NCBI GenBank assembly: GCA_966211965.1
Contig: CBIHON010000018.1
Span: 36,111-100,110 of the forward strand
DNA length: 64,000 nt
Reading direction: 5' to 3'
From: CBIHON01 sp966211965
GTDB lineage: Bacteria > Pseudomonadota > Gammaproteobacteria > Burkholderiales > Burkholderiaceae_D
This document shows positions 18,630 to 28,007 of this stretch, piece after piece. The position numbers and the translations under genes are program-made. Numbering within the stretch: position 1 is the stretch's first letter; every line of letters begins with the position of its first letter. The notes beneath the pieces are model-generated. The model had not been told where the DNA came from. It was given only the letters and a program-made list of their open reading frames with translations, and did no database searches.

Positions 18630-19532
18630 ATGAAGGATTTTAAAAACAAGGTAGCCATCATTACCGGCGGCGCCAGCGGTTTCGGCCGCGAGTTTGCCAT
18701 GGTTGGCGCCAGGTTGGGCATGAAACTGGTGCTGGCCGATGTACAGCAGGAGGCTCTGGACAAGGTCAAGGCCGAGCTGGAAGCACAGGGCGCTGCCGTG
18801 CTGGCGATGCGCTGCGACGTGCGTAAGGCCGAACAAATCCAGGCCTTGGCCGACGCAAGCATGGCCATGTTCGGCGCGGTGCACTTGGTGTTCAATAACG
18901 CCGGTGTAGGTTCTGGTGGACTGGTGTGGGAAAACACCCAAGCCGATTGGGAGTGGGTATTAGGCGTAAACCTGTGGGGCGTGATTCATGGGGTGCGTGT
19001 CTTCACCCCGTTGATGCTGGAGTGCGCGAAAAAAGACTCCAGCTATCAGGGTCACATCGTCAATACTGCTTCGATGGCGGGCTTGCTGAATGCGCCGACC
19101 ATGGGTGTTTACAACGTATCCAAGCATGCTGTCGTGTCCTTGTCTGAGACTCTTTACCATGATTTGAAGCTGGTCGATGCGCCGATCGGCGCATCGGTGG
19201 TGTGCCCGTATTTTGTTCCGACAGGAATCAGCCAATCGCACCTGAATCGCCCCGACGACGTAAAAAACACCGCAGCACCGACCGCCAGTCAACGCGTGGC
19301 GCAGGCAATGTCGCACAAGGCTGTAACGTCGGGTAAGGTGTCGGCCGCGCAGGTCGCCGAGTGGACCTTCAATGCAATCCGCGAGGGAAAATTCTATATC
19401 TACTCGCATCCGGCTTCATTGGGCAATGTGCAAAAACGCATGGAAGACATCGTCTTGCAGCGCAACCCGGGCGATCCGTATGAAGCGGCGCCGCAGTTAG
19501 GCGCATGGCTGCAGGCGAAGCTGAAGGCATGA
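18630..19532 (+). CDS. SDR-family oxidoreductase
   Basis: 300 aa. The motif TGGASGFGRE near residue 12, NNAGVGSGG, and the catalytic Y-x3-K in YNVSKHAVV mark a classical SDR. The long C-terminal part (about 60 residues beyond the core, with KFYIYSHP) is seen in SDRs acting on bulky or steroid-like alcohols; the substrate is not known. It follows the MDR reductase on the same strand after 143 bases and has its own hairpin terminator. Confidence 0.87.
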   Translation: MKDFKNKVAIITGGASGFGREFAMVGARLGMKLVLADVQQEALDKVKAELEAQGAAVLAMRCDVRKAEQIQALADASMAMFGAVHLVFNNAGVGSGGLVWENTQADWEWVLGVNLWGVIHGVRVFTPLMLECAKKDSSYQGHIVNTASMAGLLNAPTMGVYNVSKHAVVSLSETLYHDLKLVDAPIGASVVCPYFVPTGISQSHLNRPDDVKNTAAPTASQRVAQAMSHKAVTSGKVSAAQVAEWTFNAIREGKFYIYSHPASLGNVQKRMEDIVLQRNPGDPYEAAPQLGAWLQAKLKA

Positions 19533-19534
19533 GG

Positions 19535-19565
19535 ATGCGCGGCGTTCGCCAGCGGCGCATTTTTT
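19535..19565 (+). terminator. Rho-independent terminator after the SDR gene
   Basis: ATGCGC...GCGCAT stem directly followed by a run of T residues, three bases after the SDR stop and before the GNAT gene. Confidence 0.6.
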
Positions 19566-19582
19566 GGATGAGGAATGATGTC

Positions 19583-20008
19583 ATGAATTACCGCCTTACT
19601 TTTGGCGACTGGGCCACTCAACAAGCTATGGCGCGAGAAATCCGCTATGAGGTTTTCGTGATCGAACAAAACGTGCCGGTCGAACTTGAATGGGATGAGA
19701 TGGATGCGATTTGCCTGCACGCGATTGCCTACGATTCTCAAGACCGTCCGGCAGGCACCGCCCGTTTGCTGCCCGATGGCCATATCGGCCGCATGGCTGT
19801 CAAAAAATCGACGCGCGGAGGCGGGATTGGGGCCGCCTTGTTGAGGGCGCTGATGCGAGAGGCCCGGCAGCGCGGCGACCATTCGGTCTTGCTGAATGCA
19901 CAGGTACAGGCCGAACCGTTTTATGCACGCTTTGGCTTCGTTCGCGATGGAGAGGCATTCATGGAAGCAAATATTCCGCATATCCGGATGCGGCATGATT
20001 TTCGCTAA
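19583..20008 (+). CDS. GNAT-family N-acetyltransferase (ElaA-like)
   Basis: 141 aa from the ATG at 19583, with GAGGA upstream. YEVFVIEQNVPVELEWDEMD and PAGTARLLPDG belong to the ElaA-like branch, and GRMAVKKSTRGGGIGAALLRAL is the acetyl-CoA-binding R/Q-x2-G-x-G/A motif. FYARFGF near the end completes the fold. It transfers an acetyl group to an unknown amine. It begins just after the SDR terminator. Confidence 0.88.
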   Translation: MNYRLTFGDWATQQAMAREIRYEVFVIEQNVPVELEWDEMDAICLHAIAYDSQDRPAGTARLLPDGHIGRMAVKKSTRGGGIGAALLRALMREARQRGDHSVLLNAQVQAEPFYARFGFVRDGEAFMEANIPHIRMRHDFR

Positions 20009-20301
20009 AAAAGCGCGGCCTGCTTACCCCATTCTTTTGAAAAATCCCATGAACATGAGATTGCCTTGAATTTTTATTTTTGAATAATGCAAAATTTATA
20101 AAGTATTCAAGTTAAAAGTTGTGGCGTAATGCCTTTCCTCCTGTTATTCTTCCATTGTTTGTTTTGCAAGTTGTTGTTTGAATATTGCTTGCAAATCACA
20201 TTTCGTAAAATCTTCAATATGTAGTCAAGGTCGAGAGCGCGTCTCGACCGCTGACCGGTTTCGCGGAGCCGTGAGGTTCCCACTTTTTAAGCTCGAATCA
20301 A

Positions 20302-20589
20302 ATGACTGTTTTCAAGAAAACCAAGGCTGGACATATTGGCCGCATCTTCAAATCCCCCATTAGCGCCCACTTTGCGGCAGTTTTTGGTTCCTTTGCTATT
20401 TTTACGCTGGTGCCGCTGCAAGCACATGCCGACTTCTTCAAATGCAAGGATGCAAACGGAAAATTTTCCTACCAGCAGGTTCCATGCGAGAAAAATGCAG
20501 ACCAGCAGCAAATGCGGCAGGGGCCTCGCCGCTTGATAACGGTTGGCGGTGACAAAAAGACCAAGTCTGAAGCCGAACAACGGCAATGA
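20302..20589 (+). CDS. DUF4124-type small protein
   Basis: 95 aa. An N-terminal hydrophobic segment (about residues 22-42, ending in AHA) is followed by DFFKCKDANGKFSYQQVPCE, the core of the DUF4124 domain with its two cysteines. The protein is probably periplasmic. It converges with the NRDE gene, which ends at the very next base. The 290 bases upstream (20009-20301) are AT-rich and carry no gene. Confidence 0.75.
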   Translation: MTVFKKTKAGHIGRIFKSPISAHFAAVFGSFAIFTLVPLQAHADFFKCKDANGKFSYQQVPCEKNADQQQMRQGPRRLITVGGDKKTKSEAEQRQ

Positions 20590-21315
20590 TTATTTGATCG
20601 GACGCTCGCTCAGTACCGCAGCGTTCGAGTCGTGCAGGCGCACCAGCGTCGATACCCGCGTCCCGTAGGTCGGCGACTCGATACATACCGCCGACAACAT
20701 CCTTTCCAGTTCCACGTCGACACCGGTCTTAGGCAAACGGCAGTCCGAAGCGCGCGCGGTGTCGGTCAGCATTTCGAAATAGGCATCCTCCGACGCACCC
20801 TGGCAAAGCAGGCTGGCGAATTGGGCCTTGGTCCTCACCACCTTCGGCCAAGGCGTATCGAGCAAGCCGTTTGATAAGCCGTATATGCCCGGCGCCAGCG
20901 GCTTGCCGTTGCGCACATCTGCCTGGCCTCGATTGGAAAACCAGATAAGCCGGTCGCGGTCGCCAACCAGCAGATTGAAGCCATTAAACCTGTCGTCCTG
21001 GCTGACGATTTCTGCCACGTATTCTTCGGCATTCATTTCCCCGGCCAGATAGTTTGCAACCAGGACGCCGCGTGAAGGAGCATCTTCTCGCCGCTCCGAG
21101 GGCGCACGGATATTGGTCAACGCGGCGAAACGGCCGTCCCGTGTCACGCCCAGCCAAGTGCCGCCGCCTTGCAAGTCGCGCCCGGCAAAGACCTGAGGAT
21201 AGTCGTCCCACCAGCCCGCAGCGGAAGCAGGACGATCATAGAATTCATCGCGATTGCCGGCGGCTATCAGCGGCATGCCTGGGATTACTTGCCAGGCGAA
21301 CACGATCAGGCACAT
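20590..21315 (-). CDS. NRDE family (TANGO2-like) protein
   Basis: 241 aa. It starts MCLIVFAW and has AGNRDEFYDRP, GGTWLGVTRDGRFAALTN and a conserved N-terminal Cys2, all hallmarks of the NRDE/TANGO2 family. Bacterial members are cytosolic, with no assigned reaction. The start overlaps the end of the upstream DUF4936 gene by 10 bases, indicating an operon with it. Confidence 0.9.
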   Translation of the reverse strand: MCLIVFAWQVIPGMPLIAAGNRDEFYDRPASAAGWWDDYPQVFAGRDLQGGGTWLGVTRDGRFAALTNIRAPSERREDAPSRGVLVANYLAGEMNAEEYVAEIVSQDDRFNGFNLLVGDRDRLIWFSNRGQADVRNGKPLAPGIYGLSNGLLDTPWPKVVRTKAQFASLLCQGASEDAYFEMLTDTARASDCRLPKTGVDVELERMLSAVCIESPTYGTRVSTLVRLHDSNAAVLSERPIK

Positions 21316-21593
21316 GGTGACAGGTCCAAAAAAAATTCTGAGTGACGCTCGCCGGTAATTAGCGAGTTCAATTCCGCTGCTTCGACGGCGCGAGTCAATA
21401 TTGCGCCGAAATCTTGCTCAACTGCAAGGTAAATTTCCAGCCAGGTTTGATAACCCTCTTTCTCTTCGGGACGGCGCTTAACGGTGGCTGCAACGCCGTG
21501 CTCTTGCATCAGCGTTGTTTGCATCGTCAATACCCGTGTTCGCAAAACCGCAGCCTGGTCGCTACGAACCCGGTAATAGATGTACAAATCCAT
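21306..21593 (-). CDS. DUF4936 family protein
   Basis: 95 aa. MDLYIYYRVRSD and YQTWLEIYLAV are typical of DUF4936, a small ferredoxin-like family found next to ygfZ and NRDE genes in Burkholderiales. No function is known. It lies 27 bases after ygfZ and overlaps the next gene, so ygfZ-DUF4936-NRDE form one unit. Confidence 0.85.
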   Translation of the reverse strand: MDLYIYYRVRSDQAAVLRTRVLTMQTTLMQEHGVAATVKRRPEEKEGYQTWLEIYLAVEQDFGAILTRAVEAAELNSLITGERHSEFFLDLSPCA

Positions 21594-21620
21594 GTTGCGC
21601 CGCTAATGCCGAGAGTTAGC

Positions 21621-22682
21621 TCATGCCGGGTCGGGCAGGGCATACGGCAGTGCCGCAAACCGCAAGGCAGGGCCGTCCGCAGAACCGAGGTGTACGGTGC
21701 CTGACTGCGTGGCCGCGAGCTTGATCTCCACCAGGCAGTCCGTCTGCTCCGGAGCGCTATTTTCCGCATTGACAATCATGCCGCAAGGCTGGCCTGGGTC
21801 GGCTGGGGAAAATACTTCCATGCCGGCTTTGGTTTCCGTGGTTGAAATTGATGCCAACAATGCACGGCGCTTGAGTTTGCCGAGGTATTGGCTGCGAGCG
21901 ACGATTTCTTGGCCGGGATAACAGCCTTTCTTGAAATTCACTCCGCCGATCAGTTCAAAATTGATCATCTGCGGCACGAACTGCTCTTGCGTGGCTTGCG
22001 TTATGTGGGGGATTCCGGCTTGGATTTCGGTCAGGCGCCAGACTTGGGGGCCGACCGCTTGCAGCGTTCGCGCCAGAATCGGCCAAGCTTGCTGCGCCGA
22101 CTCCAAGGTCGCAATCCACTGATAGCGCGGAACGCCTGCACTATCTGCTACGCGGAGCAAGGTTCCTGCTGCGGAGTCAACTTTGCCATAAGGCGCAGCG
22201 GGCAAAACCGGAAACCATTGCGCCAGCAAGGCGGCCGCCTTGTTTCCTGCCAAGCCGAGCAGCACGTGCCCGGGCGTGGAATCGGCCAGCTTGACCTTGG
22301 CGCGCAACACAAACATTTGCAGCCGCTTTTGTACTGCGGGCTGGATCTCGCGGGGGAGTTGCAGCATGATGTTGACGCTCGATTTCCAGGCCAGGAAGGT
22401 CGCCAGCAAGCGGCCTTTCGGGGAGCAATAACCGGCCAAGCGCGCTTCGGCCGACCCGAGGTGTTCTACGTCATTGGTCAGTTGGTTATGGAGAAAATGG
22501 GCAGCATCTTCGCCGGAAACGGCGATCAAACCAAGGTGGGTAAGCGGTGCGGCAAAATCGGCGGGAAGTACGGCGGATGCGGAATTGCCTGTGAAACCGT
22601 GCACTTGGGGAGTTGCGTCCTCGGATACTCTCGCGCCGTGTTGTACAAGAAATTGCAGCCAGCTTGTCAGGATGTCAGTCAT
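21621..22682 (-). CDS. ygfZ: Folate-binding protein YgfZ
   Basis: 353 aa. The signature KGCYPGQEIVAR (K-G-C-Y-x-G-Q-E) lies near residue 250, and the N-terminal part has HLGLIAVSGEDAAHFLHNQLTNDV, as in glycine-cleavage T-protein relatives. YgfZ uses tetrahydrofolate in the maturation or repair of some Fe-S enzymes such as MiaB. It is divergent from mltG, as in many Burkholderiales. Confidence 0.93.
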   Translation of the reverse strand: MTDILTSWLQFLVQHGARVSEDATPQVHGFTGNSASAVLPADFAAPLTHLGLIAVSGEDAAHFLHNQLTNDVEHLGSAEARLAGYCSPKGRLLATFLAWKSSVNIMLQLPREIQPAVQKRLQMFVLRAKVKLADSTPGHVLLGLAGNKAAALLAQWFPVLPAAPYGKVDSAAGTLLRVADSAGVPRYQWIATLESAQQAWPILARTLQAVGPQVWRLTEIQAGIPHITQATQEQFVPQMINFELIGGVNFKKGCYPGQEIVARSQYLGKLKRRALLASISTTETKAGMEVFSPADPGQPCGMIVNAENSAPEQTDCLVEIKLAATQSGTVHLGSADGPALRFAALPYALPDPA

Positions 22683-22780
22683 AAAATCAGGGGGATTTTT
22701 ATTTAGCGTTTATCATTGAGGGTTGATTATAGTAGCGTCAGAAAAACGCGTCGGACCTCACGTTGGAATTGTCTTCAGGC

Positions 22781-23779
22781 ATGTCATTCATAAAAAAAAT
22801 TGTCGTTTTAATGCTTGTCCTCGCTTTAATCTTCGCGGGCGGCATCCTGTATTGGGCCCGCCAACCGATCATCACGAAGGATCAGCCTGCAATCGAATTC
22901 TCGATCAAGGCCGGCAGCGGCTCCAGGAGCACAGCCCAACAGATTGCCAGCGCAGGCGTGCCGGTCAATCCGATTTTGCTTGCCTTGCTGGCGCGCGGCA
23001 CCGGCAAAAGCGGCAAGCTGAAGGCCGGGAATTATGAATTAAAACCGGGCACGACGCCGTTGAAGCTGATCGACCAGTTGGTACGTGGAGAATTTGCCCA
23101 AGAGGCGCTGGCCATTATCGAGGGTTGGACATTCAAGCAGATGCGTCAAGCCGTGGCGATGCACCCAGCCTTGAATCACGACACCGCCGCTCTCTCCGAC
23201 AAGGATTTGCTGGCCAAAGTCAGTCCCGATTTCAAGATGCCGGAAGGTTTATTCTTCCCGGATACTTATCTGTTCGCCAAGGGGGCGAGCGATCTGCAAA
23301 TCTACAAGCAGGCGCATGCGCTGCTGCTCAAGCGGCTTAACGATGCCTGGGCCAAGCGCGACCTGTCTCTGCCCTACAAGACGCCCTATGAAGCCTTGAT
23401 CATGGCTTCAATCATCGAAAAGGAAACCGGTCAAAAGTCCGAGCGCGACCAGATAGCAGGCGTGTTCGTGAATCGCCTGCGGCAGGGCATGCTGCTGCAG
23501 ACCGATCCAACCGTGATCTACGGCATGGGAGACAAGTATGCCGGTCAGATCCATAAACGCGATCTGCTGACCGATACACCCTACAATACCTACACCCGTG
23601 CCGGGCTGCCGCCCACGCCGATTGCGTTGCCGGGCGCCGCGTCACTGCTGGCGGCGCTCAATCCGGCCAAAACCGATTCGCTGTATTTCGTCTCGCGCGG
23701 CGATGGCACCAGCCATTTTTCAGATAACCTGGATGACCATAACCGAGCCGTCAACAAGTACCAGCGTCAACAAAATTAA
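22781..23779 (+). CDS. mltG: Endolytic murein transglycosylase MltG
   Basis: 332 aa from the ATG at 22781; a TTG six codons upstream is possible. One N-terminal membrane helix (about residues 5-25), a LysM-like region, then the YceG domain with the catalytic glutamate in [10 protein letters not shown] and [10 protein letters not shown]. It cleaves nascent peptidoglycan strands in the periplasm. It is followed by tmk after 22 bases, the usual order. Confidence 0.95.
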   Translation: MSFIKKIVVLMLVLALIFAGGILYWARQPIITKDQPAIEFSIKAGSGSRSTAQQIASAGVPVNPILLALLARGTGKSGKLKAGNYELKPGTTPLKLIDQLVRGEFAQEALAIIEGWTFKQMRQAVAMHPALNHDTAALSDKDLLAKVSPDFKMPEGLFFPDTYLFAKGASDLQIYKQAHALLLKRLNDAWAKRDLSLPYKTPYEALIMASIIEKETGQKSERDQIAGVFVNRLRQGMLLQTDPTVIYGMGDKYAGQIHKRDLLTDTPYNTYTRAGLPPTPIALPGAASLLAALNPAKTDSLYFVSRGDGTSHFSDNLDDHNRAVNKYQRQQN

Positions 23780-23801
23780 TGATTATGCGATTGGCAAGAA
23801 T

Positions 23802-24410
23802 ATGACCCGCGGTAAATTCATCAGCTTTGAAGGCATCGATGGGGCCGGTAAATCCACGCATCTGGCCTTTGCGGCCGAACTGTTGCGTACCGCCGGCAAG
23901 ACCGTCATTACGACGCGGGAGCCAGGCGGCACCGCGTTGGGCGAAAAATTGCGAGAGTTGCTGCTGCACCAAAAAATGCATCTGGAAACCGAAGCCTTGT
24001 TGATGTTTGCTGCCCGCCGCGAACATTTGGCCCAGGTGATCGAACCGGCACTGGCGCACGGCGATTGGGTGATCTCCGACCGGTTTACAGACGCCAGTTT
24101 CGCCTATCAGGGCGGAGGGAGGAAACTGGATTTGCGAAAGCTGGAGATCCTTGAGCAGTGGGTGCATCCTCATTTGCAGCCCGACCTGACCTTGTTGTTC
24201 GATGTACCGCTGGAGGTGGCGCGGGGCAGGTTGGATGCAGCGCGCGAGCCGGATAAATTCGAGCAGGAAAAAGATGATTTTTTTGCCGCAACGCGGGCCG
24301 AATATTTGCGCCGGGCCGCCGAGTTTCCTGGCAGGTTCCGCGTCATCGACTCGAACCAACCTATACGGGATATCAAGAAAATACTTGAGAAAATCATCTT
24401 AAGTATTTGA
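23802..24410 (+). CDS. tmk: Thymidylate kinase
   Basis: 202 aa. Walker A in [11 protein letters not shown] near residue 9, the DR(Y/F) motif in [13 protein letters not shown] near residue 92, and [11 protein letters not shown] near residue 44. It phosphorylates dTMP to dTDP. The ATG at 23802 is chosen by homology, since the reading frame runs further upstream through mltG. It is followed by holB. Confidence 0.96.
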   Translation: MTRGKFISFEGIDGAGKSTHLAFAAELLRTAGKTVITTREPGGTALGEKLRELLLHQKMHLETEALLMFAARREHLAQVIEPALAHGDWVISDRFTDASFAYQGGGRKLDLRKLEILEQWVHPHLQPDLTLLFDVPLEVARGRLDAAREPDKFEQEKDDFFAATRAEYLRRAAEFPGRFRVIDSNQPIRDIKKILEKIILSI

Positions 24411-24468
24411 ATTTTAAATATATTTTGTTCTATTTGATGTTTTACTTTTAAAGTAGATTCTAGATTGC

Positions 24469-25503
24469 ATGAATAGTCCGATTTTTCCTTGGCAAGAGAG
24501 CGCATGGCAGCAATTGCAGCAAATGCGGGGCCGTTTGCCGCATGCGATCCTGTTCCACGGAACCGAGGGCATAGGAAAGGCCCAATTCGCCGAGCGTTTT
24601 GCGCAATCGTTGCTGTGTGAAACGCCGGGGACAATCGGCCATGCTTGCGGTCAATGCGGCTCTTGCGGCTGGTTTTTGCAATACAGCCATCCCGATTACC
24701 GGCGGGTGCGTCCTGAAGTGCTGGAAGAAGACGAGGCTGGCGAGAGTGTGGAAGAAGGGGACGGAGGCAAGAAATCAGCGAAAGCGGCCAAGGCGCCTTC
24801 CAAGGATATTCGAATCGACCAGATCCGTGCGCTGGCCGATTTCATGAACGTCTCCACGCACCGCCAAGGCCTGCGGGTAATCGTGCTGTATCCAGCCGAA
24901 GCTTTGAACGCGGCTTCGGCCAATGCCTTGCTTAAGACACTGGAAGAACCGCCGCCCAACACCATGTTTTTGCTGGTGTCGAACAGTCTTGACCGGTTGT
25001 TGCCAACCATTCTGTCGCGTTGCCGCAAGTTCGCCCTGAGCTTGCCCACGCAAGAGGAAGCACTGGCTTGGCTGACTGCGCAAGGCGTCAAGGACGCCGA
25101 TGCTTGGCTTGCCGAGCAGGGCGGCGCACCGCTCGCTGCCCACGCCTTGTCGCAAACCGACGGACGTGAAGTGATGGATGATTTCTTGCGGCAATTGGCA
25201 CAGCCTGGTGTTGAGAATGCCTTGAAAACCGCTGACCGGATGCAGAAAATGCCCGTTGCCGATCTGGTTGCCTGGTTGCAGCGTTGGTTATACGATGTAC
25301 TTTCTGTCAAATTTTCCGGCAGAATCCGGTATTATCCACGCTATCGGAAGGAACTTTCCGGTTTGGCAGAGCGTGTGGAAACCGGTGCCTTGTTGAGTGC
25401 GCTCAAAGGAATCAACGAGCGTCGCGCGATCGCTGAGCATCCGTTGTCCGCCAAGCTCTTCATTGAAGACATGTTGCTGGATTATTCAATACTTTTTTCC
25501 TGA
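24469..25503 (+). CDS. holB: DNA polymerase III subunit delta'
   Basis: 344 aa. The clamp-loader AAA+ fold is seen in HAILFHGTEGIGKAQFAERFA, the zinc-binding cysteines in HACGQCGSCGW, and the sensor/SRC region in SNSLDRLLPTILSRCRKFAL. An acidic, low-complexity insertion of about 35 residues (around 88-120) is typical for betaproteobacterial holB. It works in the clamp loader of the replicative polymerase. Confidence 0.94.
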   Translation: MNSPIFPWQESAWQQLQQMRGRLPHAILFHGTEGIGKAQFAERFAQSLLCETPGTIGHACGQCGSCGWFLQYSHPDYRRVRPEVLEEDEAGESVEEGDGGKKSAKAAKAPSKDIRIDQIRALADFMNVSTHRQGLRVIVLYPAEALNAASANALLKTLEEPPPNTMFLLVSNSLDRLLPTILSRCRKFALSLPTQEEALAWLTAQGVKDADAWLAEQGGAPLAAHALSQTDGREVMDDFLRQLAQPGVENALKTADRMQKMPVADLVAWLQRWLYDVLSVKFSGRIRYYPRYRKELSGLAERVETGALLSALKGINERRAIAEHPLSAKLFIEDMLLDYSILFS

Positions 25504-25514
25504 AAGGACTGGGC

Positions 25515-25892
25515 ATGGCCGACCTTCCACCGAGCGCTTCTCCCGCAAATGTTGCGAGGCCATCGGTATTGTCGCTCCCGATCAAGGAAAAAGCAGCTTT
25601 GTATGCGGCCTATATGCCGTTTTTGGTGAACGGCGGGATTTTTGTGCCGACTTCCAAGCAATACAAGATTGGCGACGAAATCTACTTGATCCTGACTTTA
25701 ATGGATGACACGACCAAGTACCCGATCGCCGGGAAGATTGCCTGGATCACTCCGGCCGGCGCCAACAATAACAAGGCGCAAGGGATCGGTGTGCATTTTT
25801 CGGCGGATGAGAGCGGTGCACGGGTCAAGCAGCGCATCGAAGAATTGCTGGGTGCTGCGATCGGCTCTTCGCGCGCCACGCATACTCTGTAA
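25515..25892 (+). CDS. pilZ: PilZ-domain protein
   Basis: 125 aa, 11 bases after holB. It fits the short PilZ type linked to type IV pilus assembly: LSLPIKEKAALYAAYMPFLVNGGIFVPT at the N-terminus and GIGVHFSADESG at the C-terminus. The classical RxxxR c-di-GMP motif is absent, as in P. aeruginosa PilZ itself. The position after holB is the usual one. Confidence 0.88.
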   Translation: MADLPPSASPANVARPSVLSLPIKEKAALYAAYMPFLVNGGIFVPTSKQYKIGDEIYLILTLMDDTTKYPIAGKIAWITPAGANNNKAQGIGVHFSADESGARVKQRIEELLGAAIGSSRATHTL

Positions 25893-26069
25893 ATGAATTT
25901 GCTGTACTGTAAAGAGAGGCCGATAAGCTCGGCAAGCGGATAGAATTCAAGGAGCTGGAGACAAAATTCTGCACGGCCCAATCTCGAGGCTGCCCGCTAC
26001 GTTCTGTCTACATTTTCCTGGCATTTTCCCGTAGCTCGGGCGCGCCGCGCAACCCGTACAATGTCGCCC

Positions 26070-26849
26070 ATGTATATCGATTCCCACTGCCATATCAATT
26101 TTCCAGAACTTGCCGTACGCTTGCCTGAGATCTTCGGCAAGATGGCCGAGAACCGTGTCAGCCATGCACTATGCGTTTCGGTTGATCTGCCCGATTTTCC
26201 ACAAGTACTTGATCTTGCTGAGAAATATCCGAATGTCTATGCTTCGGTCGGCGTCCATCCAGACTACGAAGACACTCCTGAGCCCAGCGTCGAGGAGCTG
26301 GTCCGCCTGTCACGGCATCCGAAAATCGTCGCAATCGGTGAAACCGGGCTGGATTACTACCGTCTGACCGGCGACCTTGAGTGGCAGCGCGAGCGCTTCC
26401 GCAACCACATCCGTGCCTCGCGAGCTACCGGGAAACCGCTGATTATCCATACTCGCGCCGCCTCCGAGGATACGATACGCATCATGCGTGAAGAGGGCGC
26501 CGGTACCGGGCAGGGCGGCGCTGCGGGCGTCATGCACTGTTTTACCGAATCCTTGGAGATCGCTGAAGCGGCCATGGAGATGGGGTTTTATATTTCATTT
26601 TCCGGCATCGTGACCTTCAAGAATGCCAAGGAATTGCAGGCGGTGGCGCTCGCAGTACCGCTGGAACGCATGCTGATCGAGACTGATTCCCCCTACCTGG
26701 CGCCGGTGCCGCATCGCGGAAAGATGAATGAACCCGGCTTTGTCTGCCATGTGGCAGAGTTCCTGGCGAAACTGAAGGGATTGCCTCTGGAGCGGGTTGC
26801 GCAGCAGACGACAGATAATTTTTTTAATTTATTCAAGGCTATACGTTAA
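26070..26849 (+). CDS. TatD-family metal-dependent hydrolase
   Basis: 259 aa. MYIDSHCHI at the start provides the metal-binding H-x-H, GETGLDYYR the bridging glutamate, IIHTR and HCFTE further histidines, and IETDSPYLAPVPHRG the final Asp. An ATG three codons upstream (26061) is possible, but homologues begin at the second one. TatD proteins are 3'-5' nucleases or DNA-repair deoxyribonucleases. Confidence 0.92.
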   Translation: MYIDSHCHINFPELAVRLPEIFGKMAENRVSHALCVSVDLPDFPQVLDLAEKYPNVYASVGVHPDYEDTPEPSVEELVRLSRHPKIVAIGETGLDYYRLTGDLEWQRERFRNHIRASRATGKPLIIHTRAASEDTIRIMREEGAGTGQGGAAGVMHCFTESLEIAEAAMEMGFYISFSGIVTFKNAKELQAVALAVPLERMLIETDSPYLAPVPHRGKMNEPGFVCHVAEFLAKLKGLPLERVAQQTTDNFFNLFKAIR

Positions 26850-26856
26850 TAAATTA

Positions 26857-27522
26857 ATGTTAAATATCAGAAATACTTTCAGGCATGTTTTCCTGATCGC
26901 CGCATTTGCATTATTGCCGTCTTTGAGTGCAGCAGGCGCCTATGATGATTTTTTTCGGGCGGTCAAGCTCGATGATGCTCCGACCATCACGTCGTTGTTG
27001 CGGCGCGGCCTCGATCCCAACTTGATCGAGGCCGAACGCGGGGATACCGGCCTGATCCTGGCAATGCGGGAAGGTTCGATGAGTGTGTTCGAGGTATTGA
27101 TCAATGCATACAACATCGACCTCGAGGCCAAGGCGCGCAACGGCGACACGGCTTTGATGCTGGCTGCTTTCAAGGGGAACAAGCAGGCGGTCGCGGAACT
27201 TTTGGAAAAAGGCGCGGAACCGAACCGGCCTGGCTGGACCGCCTTGCATTATGCCGCCGCCATCGGTAATAACGAGATTGTGCGGTTGCTGTTGGATAAG
27301 TCCGCTTACATCGATGCCGAATCGCCTAACAAGACCACGCCGATCATGATGGCCGCGCGCGGCGGGCATATCCTGACGGTCAAACTGCTGCTCGATGAAG
27401 GCGCGGATGCCACCTTGAAGAACGATCTCGGCATGAGCGCAATCGATTTCGCCAAGAAATATGAATTCAATGACATCGTGGAAGGCTTGACCTATCGGCT
27501 TAAAAAAGCGGGCAAGCTTTAA
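26857..27522 (+). CDS. Exported ankyrin-repeat protein
   Basis: 221 aa from the ATG at 26857. A signal peptide (about residues 1-27, ending LSAAGA) is followed by about five ankyrin repeats, with motifs GDTALMLAAFKGNKQAVAELLEKG, GWTALHYAAAIGN and TPIMMAARGGH. It is probably periplasmic and involved in protein-protein contacts. The stop codon coincides with the left end of a palindromic repeat cluster. Confidence 0.87.
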   Translation: MLNIRNTFRHVFLIAAFALLPSLSAAGAYDDFFRAVKLDDAPTITSLLRRGLDPNLIEAERGDTGLILAMREGSMSVFEVLINAYNIDLEAKARNGDTALMLAAFKGNKQAVAELLEKGAEPNRPGWTALHYAAAIGNNEIVRLLLDKSAYIDAESPNKTTPIMMAARGGHILTVKLLLDEGADATLKNDLGMSAIDFAKKYEFNDIVEGLTYRLKKAGKL

Positions 27523-27680
27523 GAACCTATCTCAGCAGGGAGCACGCCCGGCTTGCCGCCCCATTCAGAAGCGGGGGCGGTGTTGGTCGTTGTAGCATGG
27601 CTCGCCATGCGTCCTCCTCCCGCCTTGCCCGCGCTCCGGATGGCCCGCAAGCCGGGCGCGCTTCCTTGAGATAGGTTCTA
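27522..27680. repeat. Palindromic MITE-like element, family B
   Basis: Inverted ends AGAACCTATCTCA (27522-27534) and its complement (27667-27679), with further inner complementarity (CGCCCGGCTTGC). It is about 159 bp long. The left end overlaps the stop codon of the ankyrin gene. The right end shares its terminal TA with the next element. Confidence 0.75.
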
Positions 27681-27802
27681 GAGCAGTTTCAGCCTGACCG
27701 TACACGGCCAATCTTGCGCCTGCGATGCTCACCGTACCATTCGTACGGTTGCGCTTCTCGGCTCAACCTTGGCTCCTGTACAGTCAGGCTGAAACTGCTC
27801 TA
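27679..27802. repeat. Palindromic MITE-like element, family A copy 2
   Basis: 124 bp with 20-bp perfect inverted ends (27679-27698 and 27783-27802) that differ from family A copy 1 only at a few positions. The interior matches the reverse complement of the element at 4245-4365. Both ends are TA, shared with the neighbouring elements. Confidence 0.8.
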
Positions 27803-27910
27803 GAGCCTCTAGATAAATGTAAAAGCCGCTGGCGTGGTTGCTTCTCCTTGCCGTACGTTCGTACGTCTGCGTCGGCGCGCCTGGCCAGCGGCATTTATTT
27901 AGAGGCTCTA
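27801..27910. repeat. Palindromic MITE-like element, family C
   Basis: 110 bp. Ends TAGAGCCTCTAGATAAATG (27801-27819) and a complement matching 18 of 19 (27892-27910), then GCCGCTGGC paired with GCCAGCGGC. The central GTACGTTCGTAC is itself nearly palindromic. No coding capacity. Confidence 0.75.
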
Positions 27911-28007
27911 AGGGAGCTCTAAAAATTACTAAAATCGAAAACAGGTTTTTGCTCTTCGGAAATTGAGTAAGATTGCAGTTTATGACCTTTCTTTTGATGG
28001 AAGCAGT

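Noticed and set aside
27522..27910. CRISPR-like repeat array
   Set aside because: The repeats are long palindromes of different families, without equal spacers or cas genes.
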